Assembly: GCF_014822185.1 (NCBI RefSeq)
Contig: NZ_QVLR01000056.1
Location: forward strand, 62,001 to 126,000
Direction of reading: 5' to 3'
Length of the DNA: 64,000 bases
Origin: Azoarcus sp. Aa7
GTDB lineage: Bacteria > Pseudomonadota > Gammaproteobacteria > Burkholderiales > Rhodocyclaceae
Shown here: piece after piece, positions 50,178 to 58,409 of the stretch
Layout: each line of letters starts with the position of its first letter
Position numbering within the stretch: the stretch's first letter is position 1
Notes under the pieces: generated by a model
Databases searched by the model: none
What the model saw: the letters and a program-made list of their open reading frames with translations, nothing else
What the model was told of the DNA's origin: nothing
Program-made: the position numbers and the translations under genes

Positions 50178-51344
50178 ATGAGACAGAAGCCCCTCGCGAA
50201 CCTGCGCGTCCTCGACCTCACGCGCCTCCTTCCCGGCCCCCTCGCAACCCAGCACCTCGCCGACTACGGCGCCGAAGTCATCAAGATCGAAGACACCGGC
50301 GCCGGCGACTACGCGCGCACCATGGGCGCGATGAACGGCGACACGAGCTTCTTCTACCAGGTGTGCAACCGCGGCAAGAAAAGTGTGCGCCTCGACCTCA
50401 AGCAGGCCGAAGGCCGCGATCTGCTCCTGCGCCTCGTCGACACCGCCGACGTGCTCATCGAAGGCTTCCGCCCCGGCGTGATGGACAAGCTGGGCCTCGG
50501 CTACGACGCGCTCTCCGAACGCAATCCGAAGATCGTCGTGTGCAGCATCTCCGGCTACGGCCAGACCGGCCCCTACGCGCTGCGTGCCGGCCATGACATC
50601 AACTACATCGGCTACGCCGGCGTGCTCGACCAGATCGGCGTCGCCGGTGCGGCACCGGCACTGTCGAACCTGCAGATCGGCGACCTCCTCGGCGGCACGA
50701 TGTCCGCGCTGTTTGGCCTGCTCGTCGCCGTGCTCGATGCGCGTGCGAGCGGGCGGGGCCGGCACGTCGACGTCTCGATGACCGACGCGGCAATGGCGCA
50801 CGCGATCTTCCCGCTTGCCGAAGTGCTCGCGCACGGGGCCGTGAAGCCGCGTGGCGAGGACCTCCTGACCGGCGGCGTGCCCTGCTACGGGGTGTACGAG
50901 ACCGCCGACGGACGTCACATGGCGGTCGGCTCGCTGGAGGAGAAGTTCTGGCACCTCGTGTGCGACACCCTCGGCCGGCCGGACCTCAAGCCCGCGCACC
51001 TCGCGACCGGCGACGAGGGCGCCCGCGCGCGCGCCGAGGTCGCTGCGATCTTCCGCAGCCGCACGCAGGCCGAATGGACGACGATCTTCGACGGTGTCGA
51101 CTGCTGCGTGACGCCCATCCTGCGCCTCGAGGAAAGCCTGGAGAATACGCAGCTGCGCGCACGCGGCATGGTTGCCACGGTCGACGGCGTGCGCCAGTTC
51201 GGCCCCCCGGTGCGCCTGTCGGGCTTCGAGCCCGGCCCCTTCGCGCCTGCGCCGCAGGCCGGTGCCGACAACGACGCGGTGCTGGAGTCGCTCGGTCTCG
51301 ACGCGGGACAGATCGAACGCCTGCGGGCGGCCGGCGTGATCTGA
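50178..51344 (+). CDS. Family III CoA transferase (CaiB/BaiF type)
   Basis: 388 aa, full length. Seen: N-terminal LRVLDLTRLLPGPLATQHLADYGAEVIKIE, ISGYGQTGPYALRAGHD, and the catalytic aspartate in QIGDLLGGTMSA. Members move CoA between acids or racemise 2-methylacyl-CoA; either is possible here. Gene context (two CoA ligases, importer) suggests a role in acid breakdown. Confidence 0.9.
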   Translation: MRQKPLANLRVLDLTRLLPGPLATQHLADYGAEVIKIEDTGAGDYARTMGAMNGDTSFFYQVCNRGKKSVRLDLKQAEGRDLLLRLVDTADVLIEGFRPGVMDKLGLGYDALSERNPKIVVCSISGYGQTGPYALRAGHDINYIGYAGVLDQIGVAGAAPALSNLQIGDLLGGTMSALFGLLVAVLDARASGRGRHVDVSMTDAAMAHAIFPLAEVLAHGAVKPRGEDLLTGGVPCYGVYETADGRHMAVGSLEEKFWHLVCDTLGRPDLKPAHLATGDEGARARAEVAAIFRSRTQAEWTTIFDGVDCCVTPILRLEESLENTQLRARGMVATVDGVRQFGPPVRLSGFEPGPFAPAPQAGADNDAVLESLGLDAGQIERLRAAGVI

Positions 51345-51418
51345 GCCGCCGCGGGGACCGGGAGTAGGGGGTGGAAGCCGCAGTCGCGGCGCAGCCGGCC
51401 ACGCGATAAGCTTCACCG

Positions 51419-52309
51419 ATGCAAAGCCTGCTCCTGCTTCTTCCCGATTTCTCGCTGATCCTCCTCGGCACGGCCCTGCGCCGCCACCTCGTCGACGGCG
51501 AGGCCTTCTGGAGCGGCGTCGAGAAGCTGGTCTACTTCGTGCTCTTCCCTGCGTTGCTGTTCAACGCGCTGGCGACTGCCGACATCGACCCCGGCCGCGC
51601 GCTGCCGCTCTTCCTATCCGGGCTCGGCACGATGATCGCAGGCTTCGCGCTCGGCTGGCTCGGGCGCGGCCTCATGGGGCTCGATGCGATGGGCTTCGCC
51701 TCGCGCCTGCAATGCGCCTATCGCTTCAACACCTATATCGGCATCGCGATCGCCGGCAAGCTGCACGGCGCTGCGGGCATCGCGCTGATGGGCGGGTTGT
51801 GCGGCGCGATGGTGCCGTTCGCCAACGTGATGGCCGTCGGCATGCTCGCGCGCCACGGGCAGGGCAGCCTGCTCCGGGAACTCTCGCGCAACCCGCTGGT
51901 GCTCGCGACGCTCGCCGGTCTGCTGTTCAACCTCGCCGGGCTCGATCTGCCCGGTCCGCTGGCGGCGTTCCTCAAGCGTCTCGGCGATGCCGCGGTGGCG
52001 CTGGGGCTGCTCGCGGTCGGGGCTGCGCTGCGCTGGGCGATGGTGGGTGGACGCTGGACCGGCTCCGCATGGATCGTCGCGGTGAAGCTGCTGTTCCTGC
52101 CTGCAGTGGCCTGGCAGATCGGCCGCGCGCTGGGGGTCGAGGGCGTCGCCTTCGATACGCTGGTGCTGTTCGCCGCGCTGCCGAGCGCGAGTTCCGCCTA
52201 CATCCTCGCAATGCGTATGGGGGGCGACGGCGCCGGCGTCGCGTGGCTGATCTCGGCGACCACGCTCCTCGCCGTTCCCTCGCTGACGTTCTGGCTGCAC
52301 CTCCTGTGA
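51419..52309 (+). CDS. AEC-family membrane transporter
   Basis: 296 aa with about ten hydrophobic helices; FLFPALLFNALATAD-like start (VLFPALLFNALATAD), RFNTYIGIAIAGKLHG and LPSASSAYILAMRMGGD near the end, as in auxin-efflux-carrier/malonate-type permeases. The substrate is probably an organic acid; not determinable here. Confidence 0.9.
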   Translation: MQSLLLLLPDFSLILLGTALRRHLVDGEAFWSGVEKLVYFVLFPALLFNALATADIDPGRALPLFLSGLGTMIAGFALGWLGRGLMGLDAMGFASRLQCAYRFNTYIGIAIAGKLHGAAGIALMGGLCGAMVPFANVMAVGMLARHGQGSLLRELSRNPLVLATLAGLLFNLAGLDLPGPLAAFLKRLGDAAVALGLLAVGAALRWAMVGGRWTGSAWIVAVKLLFLPAVAWQIGRALGVEGVAFDTLVLFAALPSASSAYILAMRMGGDGAGVAWLISATTLLAVPSLTFWLHLL

Positions 52310-52361
52310 AAGGCAGCGCAGTGCACGGGGGCGGCGCCTCGGCGTCCGCCCCCTCGATGGC

Positions 52362-52796
52362 TTATTTCTTTTCCGCCGCAGACTTGCGCGGACCCGGGGC
52401 CGGATCGGCGCCGGCCGCGGCAGGACTCGCAGCACCTGCCTGGGCGCCGGGAGCCTGGGCCCCGGTCATCGCGGCCCACGGCCACATCGCCGCCGATGCG
52501 AACGGATTGGCCTGCGCTTCGGCCTGCCCCTGAGCCCCCGCTTCACGCGCCTGCTGGCTCATCGCCTGCACGGCAGCAATCGCCGCGCGCTGTACCTCCA
52601 GCCCCTGCGTCGTCATCTGCAGCATGCTGAGATTCATCTTCAGCCAGTTCTCCACCGCCTTCAGGTCGGCAATGCGCTTGTCCAGCTCGCCGACATCCAG
52701 CGTCGGCGTGATCATGCCGGGCAGGGAGAAACCCATGCTGCTCCACATGCCGCGCACGAATTCGAGCGGATCCTTCGCCGAGTTGTCATTCGCCAT
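52362..52796 (-). CDS. phaM: PhaM-like polyhydroxyalkanoate granule regulator
   Basis: 144 aa. The N-terminal half matches PhaM: DPLEFVRGMWSSMGFSLPGM, TPTLDVGELDKRIADL and VENWLKMNLSMLQMT. The C-terminus is Ala/Pro/Gln-rich and ends KSAAEKK, like the PhaM tail that binds DNA. PhaM activates PHA synthase and links granules to the nucleoid. ATG 52796 follows GGGGGAG; the in-frame ATG 52811 lacks one. Confidence 0.85.
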   Translation of the reverse strand: MANDNSAKDPLEFVRGMWSSMGFSLPGMITPTLDVGELDKRIADLKAVENWLKMNLSMLQMTTQGLEVQRAAIAAVQAMSQQAREAGAQGQAEAQANPFASAAMWPWAAMTGAQAPGAQAGAASPAAAGADPAPGPRKSAAEKK

Positions 52797-52885
52797 GCCG
52801 CTCCCCCTCAAGTGAATACATTTTCATCTTACTCCTCCCGCGTATCGACGGGACGGGGACGAACCCTCATGCGGCTGCGTCGCGC

Positions 52886-54811
52886 CTAGTCCCGGCTTCC
52901 CGGCAGTCGATTCAACAAGGCCCGCAGGCGTGCCGGGCGCACTGGCTTGTGCAGCAGGGGCAGGCCTTCCTCCTGGGCCTGGCGCAGCGTGTCCGGCCCG
53001 GTGTCGCCCGTCACGAGTACTGCAGGAATTTCCGTGCCCTGCCATGCGCGCAGACTGCGGATCACCTCGATGCCGTTGCAGCTGCCGTCCAGACGGAAGT
53101 CGCTGATGATCAGTTCCGGAATGGCCCCCTCCCGGTTCAGCTGGTCGACGAGCGATTCGGCGTCGCCGGCCGCCGCGACCTTGCAGCCCCACGATGTGAG
53201 CAGGCTCTGCATGCTGCCGCGCGCCAGCGGATCGTCGTCCACCAATGCCACGTGCAAGCCGCCCAGATCGCCGGGCATGCGTCCCGCCTCGCCGCCGACC
53301 GGGGCGGCCTCGGGCCGTGCGAGCGGGACTTCGATCGCGAAAACCGAGCCCCGTCCCGGGCTGGAACATAGCGTCAGATGGTGACCGAGCAGCTCGGTCA
53401 GGCGCCGTACGATGGGCAGACCGAGTCCCAGACCCTTGTCGCGGGAGCGCTCGGGGTTATGCAGTTGCACGAACTCCTGGAAGATCGCTTCGTGCGATTC
53501 CGCCGGAATGCCGACGCCGTTGTCGCGCACTTCGATGCGCAACCGGTCGCCGCGCCTGCGGCACGCCACCAGCACGCGCCCCTTGCGCGTGTAGCGCACC
53601 GCATTGCTCACGAGGTTGCTGAGGATGCGCTCGAACAGCACGGGGTCGCTGCTGATCCACGCATCGGTCGGCCGCGCCTTCAGCTCGAGGTCGCGGGCGT
53701 CCGCTCCGGGGCGCTCGTCGGCCGCAATGCGGTCGAGCAGCGGTTGCAGCGGGAAGGCGCGGACATTGGGCTGCACCACGTTGGCATCGAGGCGCGAGAT
53801 GTCCAGCAGGCTGTCGAGCAGGTTCTCCATCGCCGCCGCAGAGGCGGCGATGCGCTCGACGAGCCGGTGCGCGTCCGCTGCGTGCTCGTGCTGCGAGAGT
53901 TCCGCGATGAAGAGGCCCAGCGCATGCATCGGTTGGCGCAGGTCATGGCTTGCCGCCGCCAGGAAGCGCGATTTCGACAAAGTCGCGCGCTCGGCTTCGT
54001 CCTTGCTCGCGCGCAACTCGGAGGTTGCCTCGGCAATCTGGCGGCTCATGTCGTCATGAGCGCTCGCGAGCTGTGCCGCCATCTGGTTTACGCCATCCGT
54101 CAGCGTGCGCAAGGTGCCGCCGCCGACCGGCGGCACGCGGGCGGAGAACTGCCCTCTGCCGATGCGCTCCACCGTCACCGCAACCTGGCGGATCGGGCCG
54201 GTCACGCCGCGACTCATGTAATTGGCCAGCATCATGCTGCCCACGAGCACGAGCACGATCGCGACGCTTCCAGTCAGCAGCAGTTCGCGCTGGCGGTCGT
54301 CGAGGCGTGCGCGCGACATGTCGACCACCACCGCGCCCAGCATCGGTGGCGGAGCGGCGGCCTGCGCGGTGCCCGGCGAGTGCCCTGACAGGTCGTCATC
54401 GAGATCGACCGTGCTCGGAACGACCGGCTCGATGATGCGCAGCGTGTTCGGCGTGTCGAGCAGGCGTCGTGAAGGCGTCAGCTGGGAGAGCACGGGCAGC
54501 GACTCGTCCAGGTATCCGCTGCGCGCCAGCACTTCGCCGCCGCGGTCGACGATCAGCACGCCGGTCACGTCGTCTTCGGCGAGCATCGTCGTTGCCAGGC
54601 GATGCAGCGTGTCGCGGTTGCCCGAAAACAGCGCGTACTCGCTCGCTGCCGCAAGCTGCCGGGCGAAGGCCTGCCCACGGGCGTGATACGCCTCCTCGTG
54701 GTCGGCGACGCGCGAGCGGGTGTAGAAGGCCGTAAGCACGATGGCCAGCACCAGCATCGGCAGCACGGCCACCAGCATGACCCGCGCGCGGACTCCCCAG
54801 GTGTCGATCAC
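52886..54811 (-). CDS. Hybrid sensor histidine kinase
   Basis: 641 aa: membrane helix (about 9-27), periplasmic sensor (about 30-180), second helix (about 180-200), HAMP (to about 250), coiled coil, HisKA (AASHDLRQPMHALGL), HATPase (NLVSNAVRYTRKG, DNGVGIP, GLGLGLPIVRRL) and a C-terminal receiver (Asp in LIISDFRLDG). Overlaps the upstream substrate-binding gene by 4 bp, implying that the binding protein presents a ligand to this kinase. Confidence 0.92.
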   Translation of the reverse strand: MIDTWGVRARVMLVAVLPMLVLAIVLTAFYTRSRVADHEEAYHARGQAFARQLAAASEYALFSGNRDTLHRLATTMLAEDDVTGVLIVDRGGEVLARSGYLDESLPVLSQLTPSRRLLDTPNTLRIIEPVVPSTVDLDDDLSGHSPGTAQAAAPPPMLGAVVVDMSRARLDDRQRELLLTGSVAIVLVLVGSMMLANYMSRGVTGPIRQVAVTVERIGRGQFSARVPPVGGGTLRTLTDGVNQMAAQLASAHDDMSRQIAEATSELRASKDEAERATLSKSRFLAAASHDLRQPMHALGLFIAELSQHEHAADAHRLVERIAASAAAMENLLDSLLDISRLDANVVQPNVRAFPLQPLLDRIAADERPGADARDLELKARPTDAWISSDPVLFERILSNLVSNAVRYTRKGRVLVACRRRGDRLRIEVRDNGVGIPAESHEAIFQEFVQLHNPERSRDKGLGLGLPIVRRLTELLGHHLTLCSSPGRGSVFAIEVPLARPEAAPVGGEAGRMPGDLGGLHVALVDDDPLARGSMQSLLTSWGCKVAAAGDAESLVDQLNREGAIPELIISDFRLDGSCNGIEVIRSLRAWQGTEIPAVLVTGDTGPDTLRQAQEEGLPLLHKPVRPARLRALLNRLPGSRD

Positions 54812-55755
54812 GGCCTCACCTCCGGGCGCCCTTCGCGCTGGCGCAGGCGGGCGGCGATGCGCTCCGCCGACTCGAGTTCGATCGCCAGCGAGCGTGCCAC
54901 GCTGGGGTTCGTCGCGATCTCGAACTCGCGCGGCGCCTGCGGCGGGGGCAAGCCTCCGCCGGCGAGCACGCGCCGCACCGCATCGGCGGCCTGGCGGGCG
55001 ATCTGTGCCGGGGTCGAATACAGCGCCAGCAGCGCCCCCGCCCGGACATAGGCGGGCGAGAATCCGACCAGCGGCGCGCGGCGTCGGTAGCTCGTCAGCA
55101 GCACGTTCTGGATCGTATAGCTATTGAACAGCACGCTGTCGGGCAAAGCCAGCAGGACTGCGGGTTCGGCCAGCAGGCGTTCCAGCGCGGGGTAGATCTC
55201 GTCCACGGTGGAGATCTTCTCGATCGTCGCCCGCAGCTGCTGTTCCCGCGCGACCGACGCCAAGCGGCGCGCCAGATCGTCCGAGGCGGGACTCGCGAGC
55301 AGGGCCACGTTGGGCGTGTGCGGAAGGGCAATGTTCAGCAGCGCGATCTGCCGGTGCACGGGTTGGTCGAGGAAGATCGCCGAATACCGGTCGGAATGCG
55401 GCCCGTACTGGATCAGGTCGAACGCCTCGCGGGGGATCAGCGTGTGCAGCACGGGCGCCGCGGGCGCGCGGATGCCGACGGCCTTCGCCGCCTGCGTGCC
55501 TATCGTGACGACGATGCGCGCATCGGCCAGCGACCCGCGTTCGAGGTCGCGCAGGCCGAACACAGCCACGTCGCCATCGGGGACGTCCGGAGCCAGCGCA
55601 TTGCGCAGTGCGACGAGGGTTTCCTCGTGGGCGCCGCTGCGTTCGGCAGTGACCACCACGACGCGCGGGCCCGCGAATGCGCGCCCGCAACAGACTGCAA
55701 GGATGGCAAGCGCCAGCAACAAGGCGCGCAGAAGGCGATGGTCGAACTGCGGCAT
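54808..55755 (-). CDS. Periplasmic ABC-type substrate-binding protein (sensor partner)
   Basis: 315 aa: signal sequence (about 1-27, LLLALAILAVCCGRAFAG), then a type I binding fold of the ABC_sub_bind (PF04392-like) class: RVVVVTAERSGAHEETL, VTIGTQAAKAVG, SDRYSAIFLDQPVHRQI. No permease or ATPase gene adjoins, but a kinase gene overlaps by 4 bp, so it is probably a sensing rather than transport protein. ATG 55755 is chosen because the signal peptide then starts correctly. Confidence 0.85.
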   Translation of the reverse strand: MPQFDHRLLRALLLALAILAVCCGRAFAGPRVVVVTAERSGAHEETLVALRNALAPDVPDGDVAVFGLRDLERGSLADARIVVTIGTQAAKAVGIRAPAAPVLHTLIPREAFDLIQYGPHSDRYSAIFLDQPVHRQIALLNIALPHTPNVALLASPASDDLARRLASVAREQQLRATIEKISTVDEIYPALERLLAEPAVLLALPDSVLFNSYTIQNVLLTSYRRRAPLVGFSPAYVRAGALLALYSTPAQIARQAADAVRRVLAGGGLPPPQAPREFEIATNPSVARSLAIELESAERIAARLRQREGRPEVRP

Positions 55756-56102
55756 CGGCGCTTCAGCGGGGCCGCTCCGTGAGCGTGGCGCCGAGTGCGT
55801 GATCACCCGCAGGGGCAGGCAAACGACGGGCTCCGTCCCCTCGCGCGGATGTCGCAGCAGGTGTCGGCCGAAGCTCGACCGGATGCGGAACTCGTATGCT
55901 CATCGAGTGATAATAGTTTCCGGACACCCGCCATGACAATGCGTGATGTCCGTGTGGCGGTCGTTATGATGGGGCGTCTGAATATAACAGGGTGATTTTC
56001 CCCGATTTCTTGCCGACAAGGGGGGAGTTTGCTCCTATCATTTGAGACAGTCCCCGCATGCTATCCTCACGCCTTTGGAATTGCAGCATAGCGGAGCGCG
56101 TC
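55756..56102. other. Divergent intergenic region before the NarL-type regulator
   Basis: 347 bp between divergent signalling genes. It contains an AT-richer stretch (55910-56060), where promoters probably lie, but no box matches well enough to call. Confidence 0.4.
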
Positions 56103-56732
56103 GTGACCCGGATTCTCATCGTCGAAGACCATGCCCTTGTCCGTGAAGCCATGGCGCAGACCCTTGTGCGCCTCGAGCCCGGCGTCGAGTGCGTGGAGGC
56201 AAAAGGTTCCGAGGACGCGCTCGCCAAACTGGAGGCCAACCCTGACTGGGATCTGGCCGTGATCGACCTGATGCTGCCGGACCTGAACGGCTTCTCGCTG
56301 CTGGGCGTCCTCGCGAAGCGCTTTCCGGACGTCCCCACGATCGTCGTCTCCGCCCTCGACGACCCGGCTTCGATCCGGCGTGCGATGAAGGGCGGCGCGT
56401 CGGGTTTCGTGTCCAAGGCGGATTCGGGCGAAACGCTGCGCGCAGCAGTGCGTTGCGTGCTCGACGGCGGCGTTTATGCGCCCGACATTGCCAATGACCC
56501 GGCCGCCAAACGCTCGGGTGCGCCCGTGAGCGAACGCTTCGGCCTGACCGCCGGCCAGACCCGCGTGCTGGAACTCCTCGCCCAGGGGAAGACCAATCGC
56601 GAGATCGCCGACCTGCTCGGCCTGTCCGAAGGCACCGTGAAGGTGCATATGTCGGCGATCTTCCGCGCGCTCAACGTCAACAGCCGCGCCCAGGCGCTGA
56701 TCGTCATCGCCCGCCACGGTTCGCGGCTCTGA
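56103..56732 (+). CDS. NarL/FixJ-type response regulator
   Basis: 209 aa from a GTG start with GGAG six bases upstream. Receiver with Asp in LAVIDLMLPDLNG and Lys in VSKADS; LuxR-type HTH (GKTNREIADLLGLSEGTVKVHMSAIFRAL). Divergent from the binding-protein/hybrid-kinase pair, and probably its output. Confidence 0.92.
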   Translation: MTRILIVEDHALVREAMAQTLVRLEPGVECVEAKGSEDALAKLEANPDWDLAVIDLMLPDLNGFSLLGVLAKRFPDVPTIVVSALDDPASIRRAMKGGASGFVSKADSGETLRAAVRCVLDGGVYAPDIANDPAAKRSGAPVSERFGLTAGQTRVLELLAQGKTNREIADLLGLSEGTVKVHMSAIFRALNVNSRAQALIVIARHGSRL

Positions 56733-56784
56733 TCCGCGGCCGGCGCAGCCCGGCTGCGCTGGCGGGGGCCATGGCAAAGCTTCG

Positions 56785-57498
56785 TCAGTGGGTGCGCCGG
56801 TTCGCCTGCAGTCGCATCGGCATGTCGGCCGGCGACAGCCGGCCGCTCAGTTGCGGCTCGTCCTCGTCGTTCGCTGCGGCCGTCGTTTCCGCGTGTTCGA
56901 TGTCCATGAGATCGAGAACCTGCCGCGCCAGCGCGCGACACGCGTTCGCGACCGCCGTCGGCAGGTGTTCCGGAATCTGTTTCTGCAGCAGCAGCTTGGT
57001 GCCCGATAGCGCCAGCACCGGATTCAGGATGCGGTGGCGGTACGCCCCCATCAACTGCGCGACGTTGCGATCGACCGCCTCGCGCTGCCACGCGTTGGTT
57101 GGCCACTGCGTCGGCACCGCATAGGCGCGCGGAAACATCTCCAGGTCGCGCACGACGGTGCGGATGTCCTCATGCGACTCGCGGAAGGGCAGCAGCACGA
57201 TGTCCGACATCGCGTACAGCTTGCGGTCCATCTCCGTGCGGTTGCCGCCGCCGTCGATCACGCCCAGCCAGCCTTCGAGCGAGCGCAGCTTGTCGACGAC
57301 CTTCGCGAGCGCATCGCGCGTGCGCGCGTCCGCCGTGATGTATCGGCGCCCCGCGGGACTCAGCGGTTCGCGCGACGTGTCGGTCAGCACGCACGCGGCG
57401 CGGTGGCCCAACAGGCCCAGCCCCTGCGACAGCATGTGCGACAGGGTGGTCTTGCCCGTACCGCCCTTATTACCGATCACACAGATGATTTCAGCCAT
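56785..57498 (-). CDS. ParA/MinD-like P-loop ATPase, orphan
   Basis: 237 aa. Deviant Walker A GNKGGTGKTT near the N-terminus and an aspartate in WLGVIDGGGNRTE at the Walker B/A' position. C-terminal region low complexity (HAETTAAANDEDEPQ). No ParB gene or parS-like site nearby. It could position a cellular object, such as PHA granules given PhaM 4 kb away, but that is speculation. ATG 57498 is preferred over 57513 by domain alignment. Confidence 0.85.
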   Translation of the reverse strand: MAEIICVIGNKGGTGKTTLSHMLSQGLGLLGHRAACVLTDTSREPLSPAGRRYITADARTRDALAKVVDKLRSLEGWLGVIDGGGNRTEMDRKLYAMSDIVLLPFRESHEDIRTVVRDLEMFPRAYAVPTQWPTNAWQREAVDRNVAQLMGAYRHRILNPVLALSGTKLLLQKQIPEHLPTAVANACRALARQVLDLMDIEHAETTAAANDEDEPQLSGRLSPADMPMRLQANRRTH

Positions 57499-57594
57499 GC
57501 CGGTGTTCCTCACTCGCGGCCTCCACGCCGCACGATTGCATTATCGGCGCGGGAGGCGGCGTGCAAGGGGCGAAAAAGCGCCCGGATAAGCCCG

Positions 57595-58350
57595 CTATTT
57601 CGACGCCCGCCCGTCCGCCACCCGATACACGTACAGCCGCGTCGCCCGCCTGTCGCCGACCTCCACGACCTCGTCCGGTTTACGGCCGGGAATCGGAAAA
57701 CTGTTGCTTACGACGAGCGCGCCGGGCATGAGTTCCTGTTGCGCCTTGGCCCACACGCGCGCCATCGGCACCGGCGACAGGAACGCATAGACGACGTCGT
57801 AGGGGGCCCACGACCCCGCGAAGAAATCCCCGCGCCGCACGGCGATCTGCCCCGCCGCGCGGGCGAGCAGGCGGCTCAGCAGCCACGGCGCGGGTGCGGC
57901 CTCCACGCCATCGAAGCGGCAGTCCGGGCGCAGGCGCGCCAGCCCCCGCAGCAGCGAGCCCGTGCCGCTGCCCAGGTCCAGCACCCGCAGCGGCCGCCCG
58001 ACCGGCAGCAAGCCTGCCAGCGCGGCAATCGTCGCGCGGTTCGACAGGTAGAGCGGCACCTGCGTGCGAAAGCTCGTCCAATACACGACGAGCAGTAGCG
58101 CAAACGCGGCGAGATACCACGCCGGAGCGATGTCCGCCCGCCCGGCGACGACCAGCAGCGGCGCGAATGCCGCATGGATCGCCAGCCACCAGCGCGCGCT
58201 GCGCATCGCCGCCGCCGCCGCCGTCGCGCACAGCGCCTGCATGCCGGCCAGCGGCCAGATGCCCGGCGGCAGCCATCCGGCGCCGGCGAGCAGCAGGGCG
58301 CAGGCCCAGCCGGCAATCTGGGCGAACAGGGCTTTGAGCGCAGGCGGCAT
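57595..58350 (-). CDS. Membrane-anchored class I SAM methyltransferase
   Basis: 251 aa: three to four N-terminal hydrophobic helices (residues 10-95) then a Rossmann methyltransferase with motif I LRVLDLGSGTGSLLRGLA and acidic FDGVEAAP. Short for a complete enzyme but the core is there. Substrate unknown. Confidence 0.82.
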   Translation of the reverse strand: MPPALKALFAQIAGWACALLLAGAGWLPPGIWPLAGMQALCATAAAAAMRSARWWLAIHAAFAPLLVVAGRADIAPAWYLAAFALLLVVYWTSFRTQVPLYLSNRATIAALAGLLPVGRPLRVLDLGSGTGSLLRGLARLRPDCRFDGVEAAPAPWLLSRLLARAAGQIAVRRGDFFAGSWAPYDVVYAFLSPVPMARVWAKAQQELMPGALVVSNSFPIPGRKPDEVVEVGDRRATRLYVYRVADGRASK

Positions 58351-58409
58351 CCGGGGACGAGGAAGGGCAGGGGACGGCGATCATACCGCGCCCCCGCGCC
58401 CGCGACCCC

